DNA of 64,000 bases from Chryseobacterium piperi (GCF_002285635.2 NZ_CP023049.2:248001-312000), one strand, 5' to 3'. Positions 1 to 9,528 are shown, counted from the first letter of the stretch. The notes: generated by a model not told the origin, from the sequence alone. Made by a program: numbers and translations.

Positions 1-611
1 CTTATTTCGTTAAAGCCGGCTTCCTTAGCAAAGAAATTGCCTTTTTCTCCACGGGTGTTATTAAGGGCGAATGCATATCCGACTCTTCCCCTTACTTCCA
101 GATTTTCTTTTTTGTAAACCGGATATTCCGTGGAAACAAATGAAGAATATTTATTTTCTGTGTTGTCTTTATTTCGGTCTCTCCCGAAGACTACGGTATT
201 CCAGCTTAGAATCAACGGAAACTTTTCGCTGATCGTATAATTGGATCTAAAATCCCAGAAACGACCGGTTTCACTTGCATTATAATTAAAATATTCTTTG
301 TTATTATAGCTAGCTCTCGGTGAGAAATTGTAGATATCCCAAAGCTCTAGAGTGAGATGCTTGTTTTTATATCCGATATAATGGTCGAATTCTTTATAAG
401 ATCCATTCGCATTGCCTCCAGCCCAAAATCCTCCATAAAATTTTTTACCATCTAAATGCACGTCACCGGTATAGATCAGTCCTGAAGATACTTCGAGGCC
501 TCTCCATAAATGGCTGTTCCTTAATTGTAATGCTGAATGTATTTGTTGACTATAAACCCATGGGGTTCCAAAGATGATTAGAGCAACCATCAATAATTTT
601 TTCTTGATCAT
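1..611 (-). CDS. putative outer-membrane beta-barrel protein, TorF/Gcw_chp-like (3' end outside window)
   Basis: This reading frame is open from the ATG at 611 to the window edge, so about 203 N-terminal residues are present and the C-terminus is missing. It begins with a clear signal peptide (MIKKKLLMVALIIFGTPWVYSQ). The mature part is rich in alternating aromatic and glycine residues: LWRGLEVSSG soon after the signal, then GGFWAGGNANG and EFDHYIGYKN. This pattern is what I know from the TorF/Gcw_chp outer-membrane proteins, which carry a WRG motif followed by an acidic-x-Y-x-GY strand. It is the last gene of a minus-strand series after a mannitol-dehydrogenase family gene and an MFS permease, so it may be the outer-membrane entry or structural part of that uptake locus. 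Family assignment is from motif memory only; function is unknown. Confidence 0.6.
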   Translation of the reverse strand, partial: MIKKKLLMVALIIFGTPWVYSQQIHSALQLRNSHLWRGLEVSSGLIYTGDVHLDGKKFYGGFWAGGNANGSYKEFDHYIGYKNKHLTLELWDIYNFSPRASYNNKEYFNYNASETGRFWDFRSNYTISEKFPLILSWNTVVFGRDRNKDNTENKYSSFVSTEYPVYKKENLEVRGRVGYAFALNNTRGEKGNFFAKEAGFNEI

Positions 612-692
612 GACAGTGTTTTTTGGCTTATAGCATCCCCCTATCCGGTAAATGAATACCGGATTATAGGAATGCATGAAAGAAATGAATGG

Positions 693-2045
693 TTAATTAA
701 TAATAAGGTCTTTCTCTCTTATTCTGGACCCGAAGAGCGCATAGGAAAGCATAAGCAATTCACAGATGACAGTCAGCATCCAGGTCCATCTCCATGAACC
801 TAATAAATCTGCCAGTCCTCCCTGAAGAAGGGTGAATACGGCTCCACCAAATACGGCAGAGATAAATACTCCTGACGCTTTTGAGGTATATTTGTTTAAT
901 CCTTTTATGGACAAAGTATAAATACAGCTCCACATTGAAGAATGTAATAATCCAATGGCTACCAGGTACCAGAGATTTTGGGTGATCATTGAGATAATGG
1001 CTAATATAGTGGCCAGAATGGTTGTCGTTGCCAATTGAGTTCTCGCAGAAATTTTACTGAAAAAACTGGAAATAGATCTTCCCACAAGGAACCCGCCCCA
1101 ATATAAGGTAGATAATAATGCGTGTATTCCTAAATCCATCCCGCCGATGATAATGTCTGTTTTCCCGAAAAATGTAATAGGATGACCGGATTCCATAAGT
1201 TCGAAAGCATTCAGATTGATGTTGGCACCAATGGCTACTTCTGTTCCTACATAAAAGAAAATGGCCATTACGCCTAAAGCAAAGTGTCTGAATGACCAGA
1301 TGCTTCTTTCCAGTTTTTCTCCTGCCGCTGCACGGGTATTTTCAATATCCGGAAGATGAAGTCTTTTCGTAATGATCATAACCGTTATAATACAAATGAT
1401 TAATACAAAAAGAGGCAGAAGTAATTGTTTGATTTCAATGTTCTCAATAGAAATCCCGCTGAACATCACAATAGTAACAAAAAATGGCGCTGAGGTTGTA
1501 CCGATTGAATTAATTGCTGTTAAAATATTCAGACGCTGTACCGGTTGAGTTCCTTTCAGAGGATAAGACGCTGCATATGGATTCACCACTACCTGAATAA
1601 TTGCTGCTGAAGTTCCCATTAAATAGGAGCCGGCAACAAAAATAACGAAGCCAAAAGGGATGATGGCATCGCTTATTTTAAAATCCATGGTTGGGAATTG
1701 GTACCCAACCCATGAAGAAAGCAGATACATCAATAACCCGGAGATCATGAAAAACAGGCCTCTCAGAATGGTATTCTTATATCCGAATGCATTCACCCAT
1801 TTGCTTCCCAAAGTTCCGTTTAGTAAATAGCCTAAAAAGAAAAAGAAAGAAATTAATGTAGTAAATGTATTTTTTAACCCTCCTGCATGAGCAAGAAAGG
1901 TGAATTTTAAAGGAGCTTGTAATTGTTCATTAACAGTGGTTAAAAAACCAACGATGAAGTAAATGAAAGTGATGATGGCAAAAGGAAGTATACTGCTGTT
2001 GCCAGACTTCATGTTCATAGGTTTTATATCGGAATTTGTTTGCAT
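693..2045 (-). CDS. MFS sugar/polyol permease, FHS (fucose permease)-like
   Basis: A 450-residue inner-membrane protein with about 12 hydrophobic segments, the usual size for a major facilitator permease. Segments include FAIITFIYFIVGFLTTV near residue 22, a 'LNGTLGSKWVNAFGYKN' cytoplasmic-loop motif around residues 76-92, and a second-half 'GGFLVGRSISSFFSKI' loop, which are the paired MFS loop 2-3 and 8-9 motifs. The overall pattern resembles the fucose/glucose/galactose:H+ symporter group common in Bacteroidota. It lies 9 bp downstream of a mannitol-dehydrogenase family gene on the same strand and is almost certainly cotranscribed with it under the LacI operators at 3583-3613. The substrate is therefore probably a sugar alcohol or a hexuronate rather than fucose, but the sequence does not decide this. 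Confidence 0.8.
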   Translation of the reverse strand: MQTNSDIKPMNMKSGNSSILPFAIITFIYFIVGFLTTVNEQLQAPLKFTFLAHAGGLKNTFTTLISFFFFLGYLLNGTLGSKWVNAFGYKNTILRGLFFMISGLLMYLLSSWVGYQFPTMDFKISDAIIPFGFVIFVAGSYLMGTSAAIIQVVVNPYAASYPLKGTQPVQRLNILTAINSIGTTSAPFFVTIVMFSGISIENIEIKQLLLPLFVLIICIITVMIITKRLHLPDIENTRAAAGEKLERSIWSFRHFALGVMAIFFYVGTEVAIGANINLNAFELMESGHPITFFGKTDIIIGGMDLGIHALLSTLYWGGFLVGRSISSFFSKISARTQLATTTILATILAIISMITQNLWYLVAIGLLHSSMWSCIYTLSIKGLNKYTSKASGVFISAVFGGAVFTLLQGGLADLLGSWRWTWMLTVICELLMLSYALFGSRIREKDLIIN

Positions 2046-2054
2046 AATAATACT

Positions 2055-3491
2055 TTAGTTTAAAATGGATTCCAACACAGGTGTAACACCATTCTCTTTC
2101 AACTCTTCTACAAATTTTGTATACCACTTAACGAATACTTCAGCCTTCTTTAAATCAATACTTTTAAAAGGAGATAAACCTAAAAAGTCAATAGACTCAT
2201 CACTTTGAATTAAAACCTGATCATCAGCTGTAAGCCATGGTTCTCCGATTTCAAAAGATGCTCCATGATCATCGGTCTTATATTTTAAATAATGTCTGTA
2301 TGAGGCGATCAGAAAGGCCATCCGGATAAGACTCTGTTGATCATTGATCATTTTAGCCAGATTAGGCATGATATAAACCGGGAATTTTGAAACCCCATCA
2401 AAGCATAGCCTGCTGACCTGATCACTGACACTGGGGTTAGCGAAACGTTGTATTAATGTTTGTTTATAAAAGTCCAGATCTATGTTTTTAGGAGCTGGTA
2501 CATACGGCGTAATATCCATATCCATAAAATCCTGAATAAGATGTACAATGTCCGGATCATTCATAGCATCATCTACTTTACGGTATCCTTTAAGAAAAGA
2601 GGGATAAGACAGTAGGGTATGAGAAGCATTCAGAAGACTGAGCTTCATATTCTCAAATGCAGTAACATCATCTGTGAATTCTACACCGGTTTCTTCCCAT
2701 GCAGGCCTTCCTGCGATAAACTGATCTTCGATGACCCATTGTATAAAATCTTCACAATACACAGGTGCTTTATCATCCCAGCCACTATTTTTGTTAAGCT
2801 TTTCAATATCTTCAGCAGTAGTTGCCGGAGTAATACGGTCTACCATGCTGTTAGGGAAAGTAACGTTCGTTTTGACCCATGCTGCGAGATCTTGATCCTG
2901 AGCTTCTATAAAAGCAGTAAATGCTTTTTTGGCTGTATCACCATTATGCTGCAGATTATCACACGATAGGATGGTAAGACCTCCGACTCCTTTATTTTTA
3001 CGCTGTCTGAGTCCTTCCGCAATAAAGCCGAAAACGGTTTTAGGAGCAGACGGATTTTTTAAATCATGCTGAATTTCCTCATCATTCAAATTGAACTCGT
3101 TCGTTTCCTTGTCTAAATTGTATCCACCTTCAGTGATGGTCAGACTGATGATTTTTACTGAATCTTCAGCAATCTTATCTATAACAGCTTTGGGATCTTC
3201 TATTCCCCAGATGAGTTCATTGAGAGATCCAATTATATGTACTTCATCCTGACCATGCCTGCCACAAACGGTAAGCGTATAATCCAGATTTTGAGATCTT
3301 AGATTTTGAACTATTTTTTCATCGGAGGGAAGTAAAGCGATTCCACAAATTCCCCATTGCTGTTGGTCCTTATTTTCCAGTAATAAATTGGTATAGTACT
3401 GCTGATGGGCTCTGTGGAAATTTCCAACACCGATATGCACGATGCCGGTTGTGATATTTTCCCGTTGATACTGGTACGCGATAGGAGTCAT
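2055..3491 (-). CDS. mannitol dehydrogenase family oxidoreductase (mannitol 2-dehydrogenase / fructuronate reductase type)
   Basis: The 478-residue length fits the long-chain polyol dehydrogenase family, which interconverts mannitol and fructose, arabinitol and xylulose, or fructuronate and mannonate with NAD(P). The N-terminal nucleotide-binding segment is HIGVGNFHRAHQQYY (about residues 19-33). The family signature K-x5-N-x2-H is present as KLSLLNASH (about residue 284), and supplies the catalytic lysine and the substrate-binding Asn and His. First gene of a minus-strand operon with an MFS permease, facing a LacI regulator across twin operators. The context suggests uptake and first oxidation of a polyol or hexuronate. 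The exact substrate cannot be read from sequence; no kinase or dehydratase neighbour is present to choose between mannitol and mannonate. Confidence 0.85.
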   Translation of the reverse strand: MTPIAYQYQRENITTGIVHIGVGNFHRAHQQYYTNLLLENKDQQQWGICGIALLPSDEKIVQNLRSQNLDYTLTVCGRHGQDEVHIIGSLNELIWGIEDPKAVIDKIAEDSVKIISLTITEGGYNLDKETNEFNLNDEEIQHDLKNPSAPKTVFGFIAEGLRQRKNKGVGGLTILSCDNLQHNGDTAKKAFTAFIEAQDQDLAAWVKTNVTFPNSMVDRITPATTAEDIEKLNKNSGWDDKAPVYCEDFIQWVIEDQFIAGRPAWEETGVEFTDDVTAFENMKLSLLNASHTLLSYPSFLKGYRKVDDAMNDPDIVHLIQDFMDMDITPYVPAPKNIDLDFYKQTLIQRFANPSVSDQVSRLCFDGVSKFPVYIMPNLAKMINDQQSLIRMAFLIASYRHYLKYKTDDHGASFEIGEPWLTADDQVLIQSDESIDFLGLSPFKSIDLKKAEVFVKWYTKFVEELKENGVTPVLESILN

Positions 3492-3582
3492 ATTACTGTA
3501 GTGTTTAATTAAATATTAACGATTTGCTAAACTTATATTAATAAACCTATTACGTGACTATTTTTGTCATGAAATTAACAAT

Positions 3583-3613
3583 GGGAACGTTCCCAAATTT
3601 TGGGAACGTTCCC
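3583..3613. promoter_or_regulatory. twin LacI-family operators
   Basis: Two identical 12-bp perfect palindromes gggaacgttccc occupy 3583-3594 and 3602-3613, 19 bp centre to centre, with an AT spacer that is itself nearly symmetric. The central CG with flanking inverted arms is the classic LacI/PurR-type half-site layout. They lie between the divergent mannitol-dehydrogenase gene (starts 3491) and lacI-type gene (ATG 3657), so one regulator can control both directions. Confidence 0.8.
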
Positions 3614-3631
3614 ATTTGACTATTTTTTTGC

Positions 3632-3639
3632 TATTTTTG
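3632..3639 (+). promoter_or_regulatory. candidate -7 element of the lacI-type gene
   Basis: TATTTTTG matches the Bacteroidota -7 consensus TAnnTTTG. It sits just downstream of the twin operators and 17 bp before the ATG at 3657, so a bound repressor would overlap the polymerase site. No convincing -33 TTG is seen at the usual spacing. Confidence 0.4.
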
Positions 3640-3656
3640 ACAAAAAACACCCCTTG

Positions 3657-4670
3657 ATGAAACGTGTAACAATTAAAGATCTCTCGAAATTTTTGTCATT
3701 ATCTACCTCTACCATCTCCAGAGCACTGCTTAATGATAAAAATATACATCCTGAAACCCAAAAAAGAGTTCTTCAGGCAGCGGAAAGATTGGGGTATAAA
3801 CCCAACTCAACGGCCTTAAATCTGAAATATGGAAAATCTAAGAATATAGGGCTCGTCGTTCCGGAAATGATCACTCCCTTTTCTTCAAAGGTACTGAGAG
3901 GAATCCAAAACATTTTAGATCCATTAGGCTATAGAGTTATTATTACACAATCCGATGAAAACCCATTAATTGAAAGGAAAAACCTAAAACTTTTAGAAGA
4001 ATTTAATGTTGATGGTATTATTATTAATCTTTGCCATGAAAGCTTCAATGAAGAAGTATACAGAGAGCTGATCAATCATGAATTACCTATGGTTTTCTTT
4101 GACAGAATCCCAGGAAAGTCATTAAACGTTTCAAAAGTGATTGTAGATGACCAGATCAAGGCTTCATTGGTCGTAGAGCACCTGATCAATACCGGAAGGA
4201 AAAGAATAGCTCACATTATGGGTCCCCTTACCATAAGAAATGTCACTGAGAGAGCCAACGGATACAAACGGATTCTTGAAAAATACGACATCTCTGATCC
4301 TGATTTGATCATACAGACTGACGGGATGACTTTTGAACATGGAAGAAGAGCTGTGCAGGAACTACTGAATAAAAAGATCCCATTTGATAGTATTTTTGCT
4401 TTTTCGGATACATTAGCGATAGGCGCAATGAATTATCTTCATGAGCAACATATAAAAATACCACAAGAAGTAGCGATAGCAAGCTTTTCAGGAACTGAGT
4501 TGGCTACTATTGTACATCCTCAGCTGACAACTGTGCAGCAGCCTCTGGAAAAAATGGGTGAAACCGCAGCTCAGTTAGTGGTGGAGAAAATAAATAATAA
4601 ATTGTCTCCCGAGCAAACGATTGTTATGGATACTGAATTGATTTACAGGGCTTCAACACTTTCTGAATAA
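3657..4670 (+). CDS. LacI/GalR-family transcriptional regulator
   Basis: An N-terminal helix-turn-helix (TIKDLSKFLSLSTSTISRAL, about residues 4-23) is followed by the hinge region and a periplasmic-binding-protein-like sensor domain (NIGLVVPEMITPFSS, later HIMGPLTIRNVTERANGYKR and FAFSDTLAIGA), giving 337 residues, the normal family length. I chose the ATG at 3657 because the HTH starts three residues later; the open frame runs back to a TTG at 3600, but that lies inside the operator region. It is divergent from the mannitol-dehydrogenase/MFS operon and is probably its repressor and its own regulator through the operators at 3583-3613. The effector is unknown, probably the transported sugar or polyol or a derivative. 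Confidence 0.92.
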   Translation: MKRVTIKDLSKFLSLSTSTISRALLNDKNIHPETQKRVLQAAERLGYKPNSTALNLKYGKSKNIGLVVPEMITPFSSKVLRGIQNILDPLGYRVIITQSDENPLIERKNLKLLEEFNVDGIIINLCHESFNEEVYRELINHELPMVFFDRIPGKSLNVSKVIVDDQIKASLVVEHLINTGRKRIAHIMGPLTIRNVTERANGYKRILEKYDISDPDLIIQTDGMTFEHGRRAVQELLNKKIPFDSIFAFSDTLAIGAMNYLHEQHIKIPQEVAIASFSGTELATIVHPQLTTVQQPLEKMGETAAQLVVEKINNKLSPEQTIVMDTELIYRASTLSE

Positions 4671-4762
4671 GAAAGATACGGAGAACCTGAAAATACTCGG
4701 TGACAGGAAAAATGCCTCTGGAAAATTAATATAGTATTAATCCAGGATGAATTTATTATAGA

Positions 4763-4770
4763 TACTTTTG
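4763..4770 (+). promoter_or_regulatory. candidate -7 element of the FecI-type sigma gene
   Basis: TACTTTTG is a full match to TAnnTTTG and lies 24 bp before the ATG at 4795. No good -33 element is visible, so this is a partial promoter call. Confidence 0.4.
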
Positions 4771-4794
4771 TGAAGCTGTTTTACCCGATGCACA

Positions 4795-5274
4795 ATGGCG
4801 CAATTCAAAAAGATATATTCTGAATATAAACATAGAGTTTATTTCTTTGTCAGAAAATACATTCAGAGAGATGAGGATGTAGAAGACGTTGTACAGGATA
4901 TTTTTGTACATGTCTGGAAGCATATGGATAAAGCGAATGATTCTACAGCAATAGAGGCTATCATCTTTAAAACCAGTAAACAGGAAGTCGCTAATTTTTA
5001 TCGTAAGCATAAACTGGTGCTGGTTTCCTCAGATCAGAATACAATTCCGGAAACAGAGGATGAAACTCCGGATGAGGTGTACACAGAAGAGCAGCTCTCT
5101 AAAATAGAACCATTACTGGATGAGCTTCCCCAAAAAACCAAAGAATTATTCATTCGGCATACGGTCGACAATTTAAGTTATTCCCAGCTGGCCAAAGAAA
5201 ATAATATCTCTAAAGTGGCCATCGGCAAACACATCAACAAGGCGATCAGCTTTTTGAAAATCAATCTCCATTAA
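4795..5274 (+). CDS. ECF RNA polymerase sigma factor, FecI-like
   Basis: A 159-residue ECF sigma factor. Region 2 lies at about residues 7-41 (YFFVRKYIQRDEDVEDVVQDI, the typical '-10 melting' helix with DVEDVVQD), and region 4 at about 108-155 (LDELPQKTKELF then YSQLAKENNISKVAIGKHI, the -35 recognition helix-turn-helix). It is followed by a FecR-type anti-sigma gene, then by a SusC that carries an STN domain. In this architecture the outer-membrane transporter signals substrate through FecR to the sigma factor, which then turns on the transporter operon. It probably drives the genes from 6302 to 12770. The protein is slightly shorter than the usual 170-190 residues, but both functional regions are complete. 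Confidence 0.9.
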   Translation: MAQFKKIYSEYKHRVYFFVRKYIQRDEDVEDVVQDIFVHVWKHMDKANDSTAIEAIIFKTSKQEVANFYRKHKLVLVSSDQNTIPETEDETPDEVYTEEQLSKIEPLLDELPQKTKELFIRHTVDNLSYSQLAKENNISKVAIGKHINKAISFLKINLH

Positions 5275-5388
5275 TTTTTTTTACCTCCGAATATGAACTA
5301 TTTGTTAAATCTCAAAAGATGAGGTTTACGATTTTGTGTTTCTGCGTATTTACTAATAAATAACCTTTGTAAACTTAATCGAGAATAG

Positions 5389-6219
5389 ATGCCTATGAGT
5401 TTAGAAGAAGAATTTGAGAAAAATTGGAAGTCTGTTTCTGAAGAACAGAATCGGATGGATGATATCACAGACCGAAAGACCTGGGCTGGAATTGAGAAAA
5501 AGATCCAAAAGAAAAAGTCTGTAAAAAAATTATATTGGGCAGCAGCAGTATTGATTCCTCTTTTTATGCTACTTGCAGTTTTTAGAATGGCAGACTCTGA
5601 AGAAGGAGCTAAGACTGTAGATCAATATGTCTATGAAACTTTAGAAAGAGGAAAATCATTCAGGCTTCCGGATGGAAGTATTGTTGAATTGAACCCTTAT
5701 AGTAAACTTACTTTAGATAAAGGCTTTGGAGATAAAGATCGAAAAATGGTCTTTATGGGACAAGGAAAATTTAATGTTGCTAAGGATAAGGAGAAGCCTT
5801 TTAGAATCAATGCAGGAGCATTTAATGTTCAGGTCCTGGGGACCCAGTTTTTTTTAGATCAGAAATCGATTACAAAAAAAGTGGAGCTATTTGAAGGAAA
5901 GGTAAAAATAGAGCATGGCAAAATTGTAACCTATCTATTGCCCAAAGAAATCTGGATGAATGATCCCCAACGTCTGGATTATCACTATTATCATCCTGAA
6001 AAACAAAGGAGTTTTACTTTTGACCGTTCAGATTATTCCGAAGCAATAAAACAGCTGGAAAATACCTATAATATCAGTATTACCTATCCGGCTCAATTTA
6101 AACATAAAAAAGTAAGCGGAGCATTTACCGGAAACCTGAAAGAAGTCCTTTCGGTGATAAGCTTTCCGTTTAACCTTAAACCAGAGAACATCAATGAAAA
6201 AGAAATTATATTAAAATAG
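5389..6219 (+). CDS. FecR-family anti-sigma factor
   Basis: A 276-residue single-pass membrane protein. A charged cytoplasmic N-terminus of about 45 residues is followed by one membrane helix (LYWAAAVLIPLFMLLAVF, about residues 48-65). The periplasmic FecR domain contains the hallmark segments GKSFRLPDGSIVELNPYSKL and FNVQVLGTQFFLD. A C-terminal domain of the DUF4974 type (SDYSEAIKQLENTYNISI to the end) is complete or slightly short. The start could be the ATG at 5389 or the one at 5395. It should hold the upstream sigma factor inactive until the STN domain of the downstream SusC reports substrate. A near-consensus -7 box (ataacctttg) sits about 20 bp before the start, so it may have its own promoter. 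Confidence 0.9.
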   Translation: MPMSLEEEFEKNWKSVSEEQNRMDDITDRKTWAGIEKKIQKKKSVKKLYWAAAVLIPLFMLLAVFRMADSEEGAKTVDQYVYETLERGKSFRLPDGSIVELNPYSKLTLDKGFGDKDRKMVFMGQGKFNVAKDKEKPFRINAGAFNVQVLGTQFFLDQKSITKKVELFEGKVKIEHGKIVTYLLPKEIWMNDPQRLDYHYYHPEKQRSFTFDRSDYSEAIKQLENTYNISITYPAQFKHKKVSGAFTGNLKEVLSVISFPFNLKPENINEKEIILK

Positions 6220-6301
6220 AAAAGCACCGATATTGGCGTATCGATGCTGATTATTCAATTTAAAAACCGGTAAAAGTTTAAAAATTAACATTTGCGAATT
6301 T

Positions 6302-9300
6302 ATGAAAAAAACAGCAATTAGTATTGCTATGCTTGGGATTTTGTGCTCGGCCCAATTATCTTATGCATCAGGAATACGCTCTTCCTTACCCTCTTTGTAT
6401 GCTGCAACGGAATTGCCCATGACAAAAGTTCTGGAGAAACTCAGCAAAACTACAAAGACTCAGGTATTTTATTCCGTATCCGACCTCGAAGATATTTTGG
6501 TGGAAGATCGGAAGATTGATTACAATTCCTTACAAAAGACCCTTAATTATTTGCAGAAAAACTATCCTGTAGAATTTAGTGTTCAGAACAATGTTGTTAC
6601 GGTCAGGAGAACACCAGGCAGGACAATGGTTAGAAACAATGTCAGTACAGTCGATATTTTAAAAAATGATACCATTCCTGAAAAAGAAAAGAAAATTGAT
6701 GAAGTGGTATTGATAGGATATGGAAAGCAAAATAAAAAAGATATTTCAGGATCTATTGCCTCTATTGGCCAAAAAGATCTGCAGGGGATAGCTTCAGGAA
6801 ATTTTGGAGATATGATTGCAGGTAAGGCTACGGGAATTCAGATTACACAGGCAAACGCAAATCCGGGAGCTTCTCCTAATATTCGTATCCGCGGTATTGG
6901 AACTTTAACCGCCGGAGCTAATCCTTTGATTGTGGTAGATGGCTTTCCTTTGACAGAAGGCACCAATCTTAATTCTATTGACCCTAATTCCATTGCGACG
7001 ATTGACATCCTTAAAGATGCTGCTTCTACAGCGATCTATGGATCACGGGGTGCTAATGGCGTTATTTTAATCCAGACAAAAGAAGGGAAAAAAGGTAAGT
7101 TGGAATACACACTCGATTCTTATTACGGAATTCAGACAAGAAGTGATAACGAAAAATTTGTGAATGCTTACGATATGGCCACTTTTATGAAGGAAGCAAG
7201 GGATAACAACTACCTTTCTAAAGGAGCTAACAGAAGTGCCTCTGATGATAATGCAACAAGAATTTCTAAAGGAGCTACATTAAGAGAGTTGATTCCTGCG
7301 TATCTGGCTCCTTATTTAAATAAAGAGAAAGGATTGGTGGATACCGATTGGTATTCGACAGTTCTAAGACCGGCACCTATGAGTAATACCTCACTGAATG
7401 TTTTGGGTGGAGATGATAAAACAAAATATTCTTTTACGGGAAGTTATCTGAATCAGCAGGGAATTTTGATTGGAACGGATTATGAGAAATACGCTGGGAA
7501 TATCAATTTGGTGACCAATATGACGGATAAACTGAAATTCGGAATTTCCATGACGCCTTCTTTTGCACAGGGAAGTCTCTTTGATATGGTGAATGGCGGA
7601 CGGACCTATAACCTTCTACAAATGGCAACAACCATGTATCCTTTTTTTGCACCTAGAGATAATAACGGTAACCTTTTTATTTCCCAGCAAATAAAAGCCA
7701 ATACACCTACTGATGGTGCTTTGGTTGAAAACCCTGTTGCTATAGCTGAAATGACCAGGAGAAAATATACTTTGTTTAAAACCTTCGGGAATATATTCGG
7801 AGAATGGAATTTTCTGAAAAACTTTAAATATAAAATCTCTGCTGGTGGTGATTATACAAGTTATGAATACAACTTTTTTGATCCCTCAACAGTCGGAAGT
7901 TATAGAACGGCAGCACCTGATGTAACTACAGCAAGCAGAACAGAATATATCACAAAGAATTATCTGGTCGAAAACTTACTTACCTATGATAAAAAGATCA
8001 ACGACCATTCGTTCAACGCTATTGCAGGACAGTCGTATCAACAGGAAGAGTCGAATAAGGTGACGACGCTGGCTGCCGGATTTCCTGATAACAGCATTAC
8101 CAATATCGGTGGTGGTACCTCTTTTAAAGTAGATGTAGATCAATACAAATGGACGCTTATTTCTTATTTTACCAGATTCAACTATTCTTATCAGGGAAAA
8201 TACAGCCTGATGGCTTCCTATAGAAAAGACGGATCCTCTCGTTTTGGAGTCAATACGAAATGGGGCGATTTTTACGCGTTGTCTTTAGCATGGACTTTAA
8301 GCAATGAAAGTTTCTTTCCTAAGAATACATTTTTAGATCCTCTTAAATTTAGGTTCAGTCTGGGAAGCAACGGAAATAATCAGATTCCTAACTTTGGAGC
8401 ACTTTCTTTAATGGCGCAGGAAAATTATGTATTTGGAGGAATATTGGCTCCGGGTTACCGTTCTGCTACAGCTCCAAATCCTAATATTTCCTGGGAGAAA
8501 TCGGAGTCTAAAAACTTCGGAATCGACTTCTCCCTTTTTAACAAATATTTAAATGTCTCTGCAGATTATTATATTTTAAACAGAAACGGATTGCTCTTAG
8601 ATGTTCCTGTCCCGCAACAATCAGGATACAGTACCTCACTTCAAAACATCGGAAAGCTCAGAAATAATGGACTGGAGATACAATTGTCTTTAAAGCCGTT
8701 ACATATCGGAGAAAGCTTTGAATATTCCAATAACTTCAATTTTTCGATGAATAGAAATAAAGTGTTGGCTTTAGCGAGCGGACAAACTCAGATCGTTGCC
8801 GGAGCCAATAATTTTGCCATCACAAAAGTAGGACAATCTATTGCAGAAATGTATGGATATAACATCATTGGAGTATATAAAACCCAAGCGGAAATTGACA
8901 ATTCGCCTCATATTACAGGTACCATGGTGGGAGATTATATTATGGAAGATCTGAATAAAGATGGAAAGATCGATGCCAACGATAAGAAGAGCTTTGGCTC
9001 GGGAATCCCCAAATACGTTTTGGGTTTTACCAACTCATTCAGGTATAAAAATTTTGAGCTGAACTTTAGCCTGTACAGTGAATTAGGAAGAAAAATATAC
9101 AATGGGGATATGGTGAGTATTACAGAATCCGGAGAAGGATTTGGCGTTCCGTCACAATATTATTTTGATAACAGATACAATCCGGTAACCAATCCTAATG
9201 GAATCTATGCTATGCCCAATATGAACTTTTCGAACAACAGAAAAGAAGCAAGAACGTCAAATATTTTCTTTAAAAACGGAGATTACGTTCGCTTAAGATC

Positions 9301-9517
9301 TTTAAAACTGGCGTACAATCTTCCGGAGGAATTGGTGTCAGCTTTAAAGGTCAAGTCTATACAACTGTATTTTGTTGGAAATAACCTGTTAACATTTACC
9401 TCGTACAGAGGACAAAATCTGGATGCCAATTCGGATAGTATACTCACCCAAGGTTACGATAGCGGATATTATCCGATTGCCAAAGTCTATTCTTTCGGAA
9501 TGAATATGAAATTTTAA
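6302..9517 (+). CDS. SusC/RagA-family TonB-dependent transporter with N-terminal STN signalling domain
   Basis: A 1071-residue outer-membrane receptor. A signal peptide (residues 1-22, ending SYAS) is followed by an STN domain at about 35-105 (TKVLEKLSKTTKTQVFYSVS through NNVVTVR), the part that talks to FecR. The TonB box and plug begin at IDEVVLIGYGKQ (about 132), with the SusC plug hallmarks GKATGIQITQ, PNIRIRGIGTL and IYGSRGANGVI. The beta-barrel fills the rest and ends in the aromatic MKF C-terminus. The carboxypeptidase-D-like beta-sandwich that usually precedes the TonB box in SusC proteins seems to be missing, because only about 25 residues separate STN and TonB box. With the adjacent SusD it forms a lidded importer. 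The phosphodiesterases downstream suggest a glycerophosphodiester-type ligand. Confidence 0.92.
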   Translation: MKKTAISIAMLGILCSAQLSYASGIRSSLPSLYAATELPMTKVLEKLSKTTKTQVFYSVSDLEDILVEDRKIDYNSLQKTLNYLQKNYPVEFSVQNNVVTVRRTPGRTMVRNNVSTVDILKNDTIPEKEKKIDEVVLIGYGKQNKKDISGSIASIGQKDLQGIASGNFGDMIAGKATGIQITQANANPGASPNIRIRGIGTLTAGANPLIVVDGFPLTEGTNLNSIDPNSIATIDILKDAASTAIYGSRGANGVILIQTKEGKKGKLEYTLDSYYGIQTRSDNEKFVNAYDMATFMKEARDNNYLSKGANRSASDDNATRISKGATLRELIPAYLAPYLNKEKGLVDTDWYSTVLRPAPMSNTSLNVLGGDDKTKYSFTGSYLNQQGILIGTDYEKYAGNINLVTNMTDKLKFGISMTPSFAQGSLFDMVNGGRTYNLLQMATTMYPFFAPRDNNGNLFISQQIKANTPTDGALVENPVAIAEMTRRKYTLFKTFGNIFGEWNFLKNFKYKISAGGDYTSYEYNFFDPSTVGSYRTAAPDVTTASRTEYITKNYLVENLLTYDKKINDHSFNAIAGQSYQQEESNKVTTLAAGFPDNSITNIGGGTSFKVDVDQYKWTLISYFTRFNYSYQGKYSLMASYRKDGSSRFGVNTKWGDFYALSLAWTLSNESFFPKNTFLDPLKFRFSLGSNGNNQIPNFGALSLMAQENYVFGGILAPGYRSATAPNPNISWEKSESKNFGIDFSLFNKYLNVSADYYILNRNGLLLDVPVPQQSGYSTSLQNIGKLRNNGLEIQLSLKPLHIGESFEYSNNFNFSMNRNKVLALASGQTQIVAGANNFAITKVGQSIAEMYGYNIIGVYKTQAEIDNSPHITGTMVGDYIMEDLNKDGKIDANDKKSFGSGIPKYVLGFTNSFRYKNFELNFSLYSELGRKIYNGDMVSITESGEGFGVPSQYYFDNRYNPVTNPNGIYAMPNMNFSNNRKEARTSNIFFKNGDYVRLRSLKLAYNLPEELVSALKVKSIQLYFVGNNLLTFTSYRGQNLDANSDSILTQGYDSGYYPIAKVYSFGMNMKF

Positions 9518-9528
9518 TCACTACAGTA

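Noticed and set aside
2619..2969. 116-codon plus-strand frame inside the mannitol dehydrogenase gene
   Set aside because: Antisense to a conserved family with its K-x5-N-x2-H signature in this region; shadow frame.
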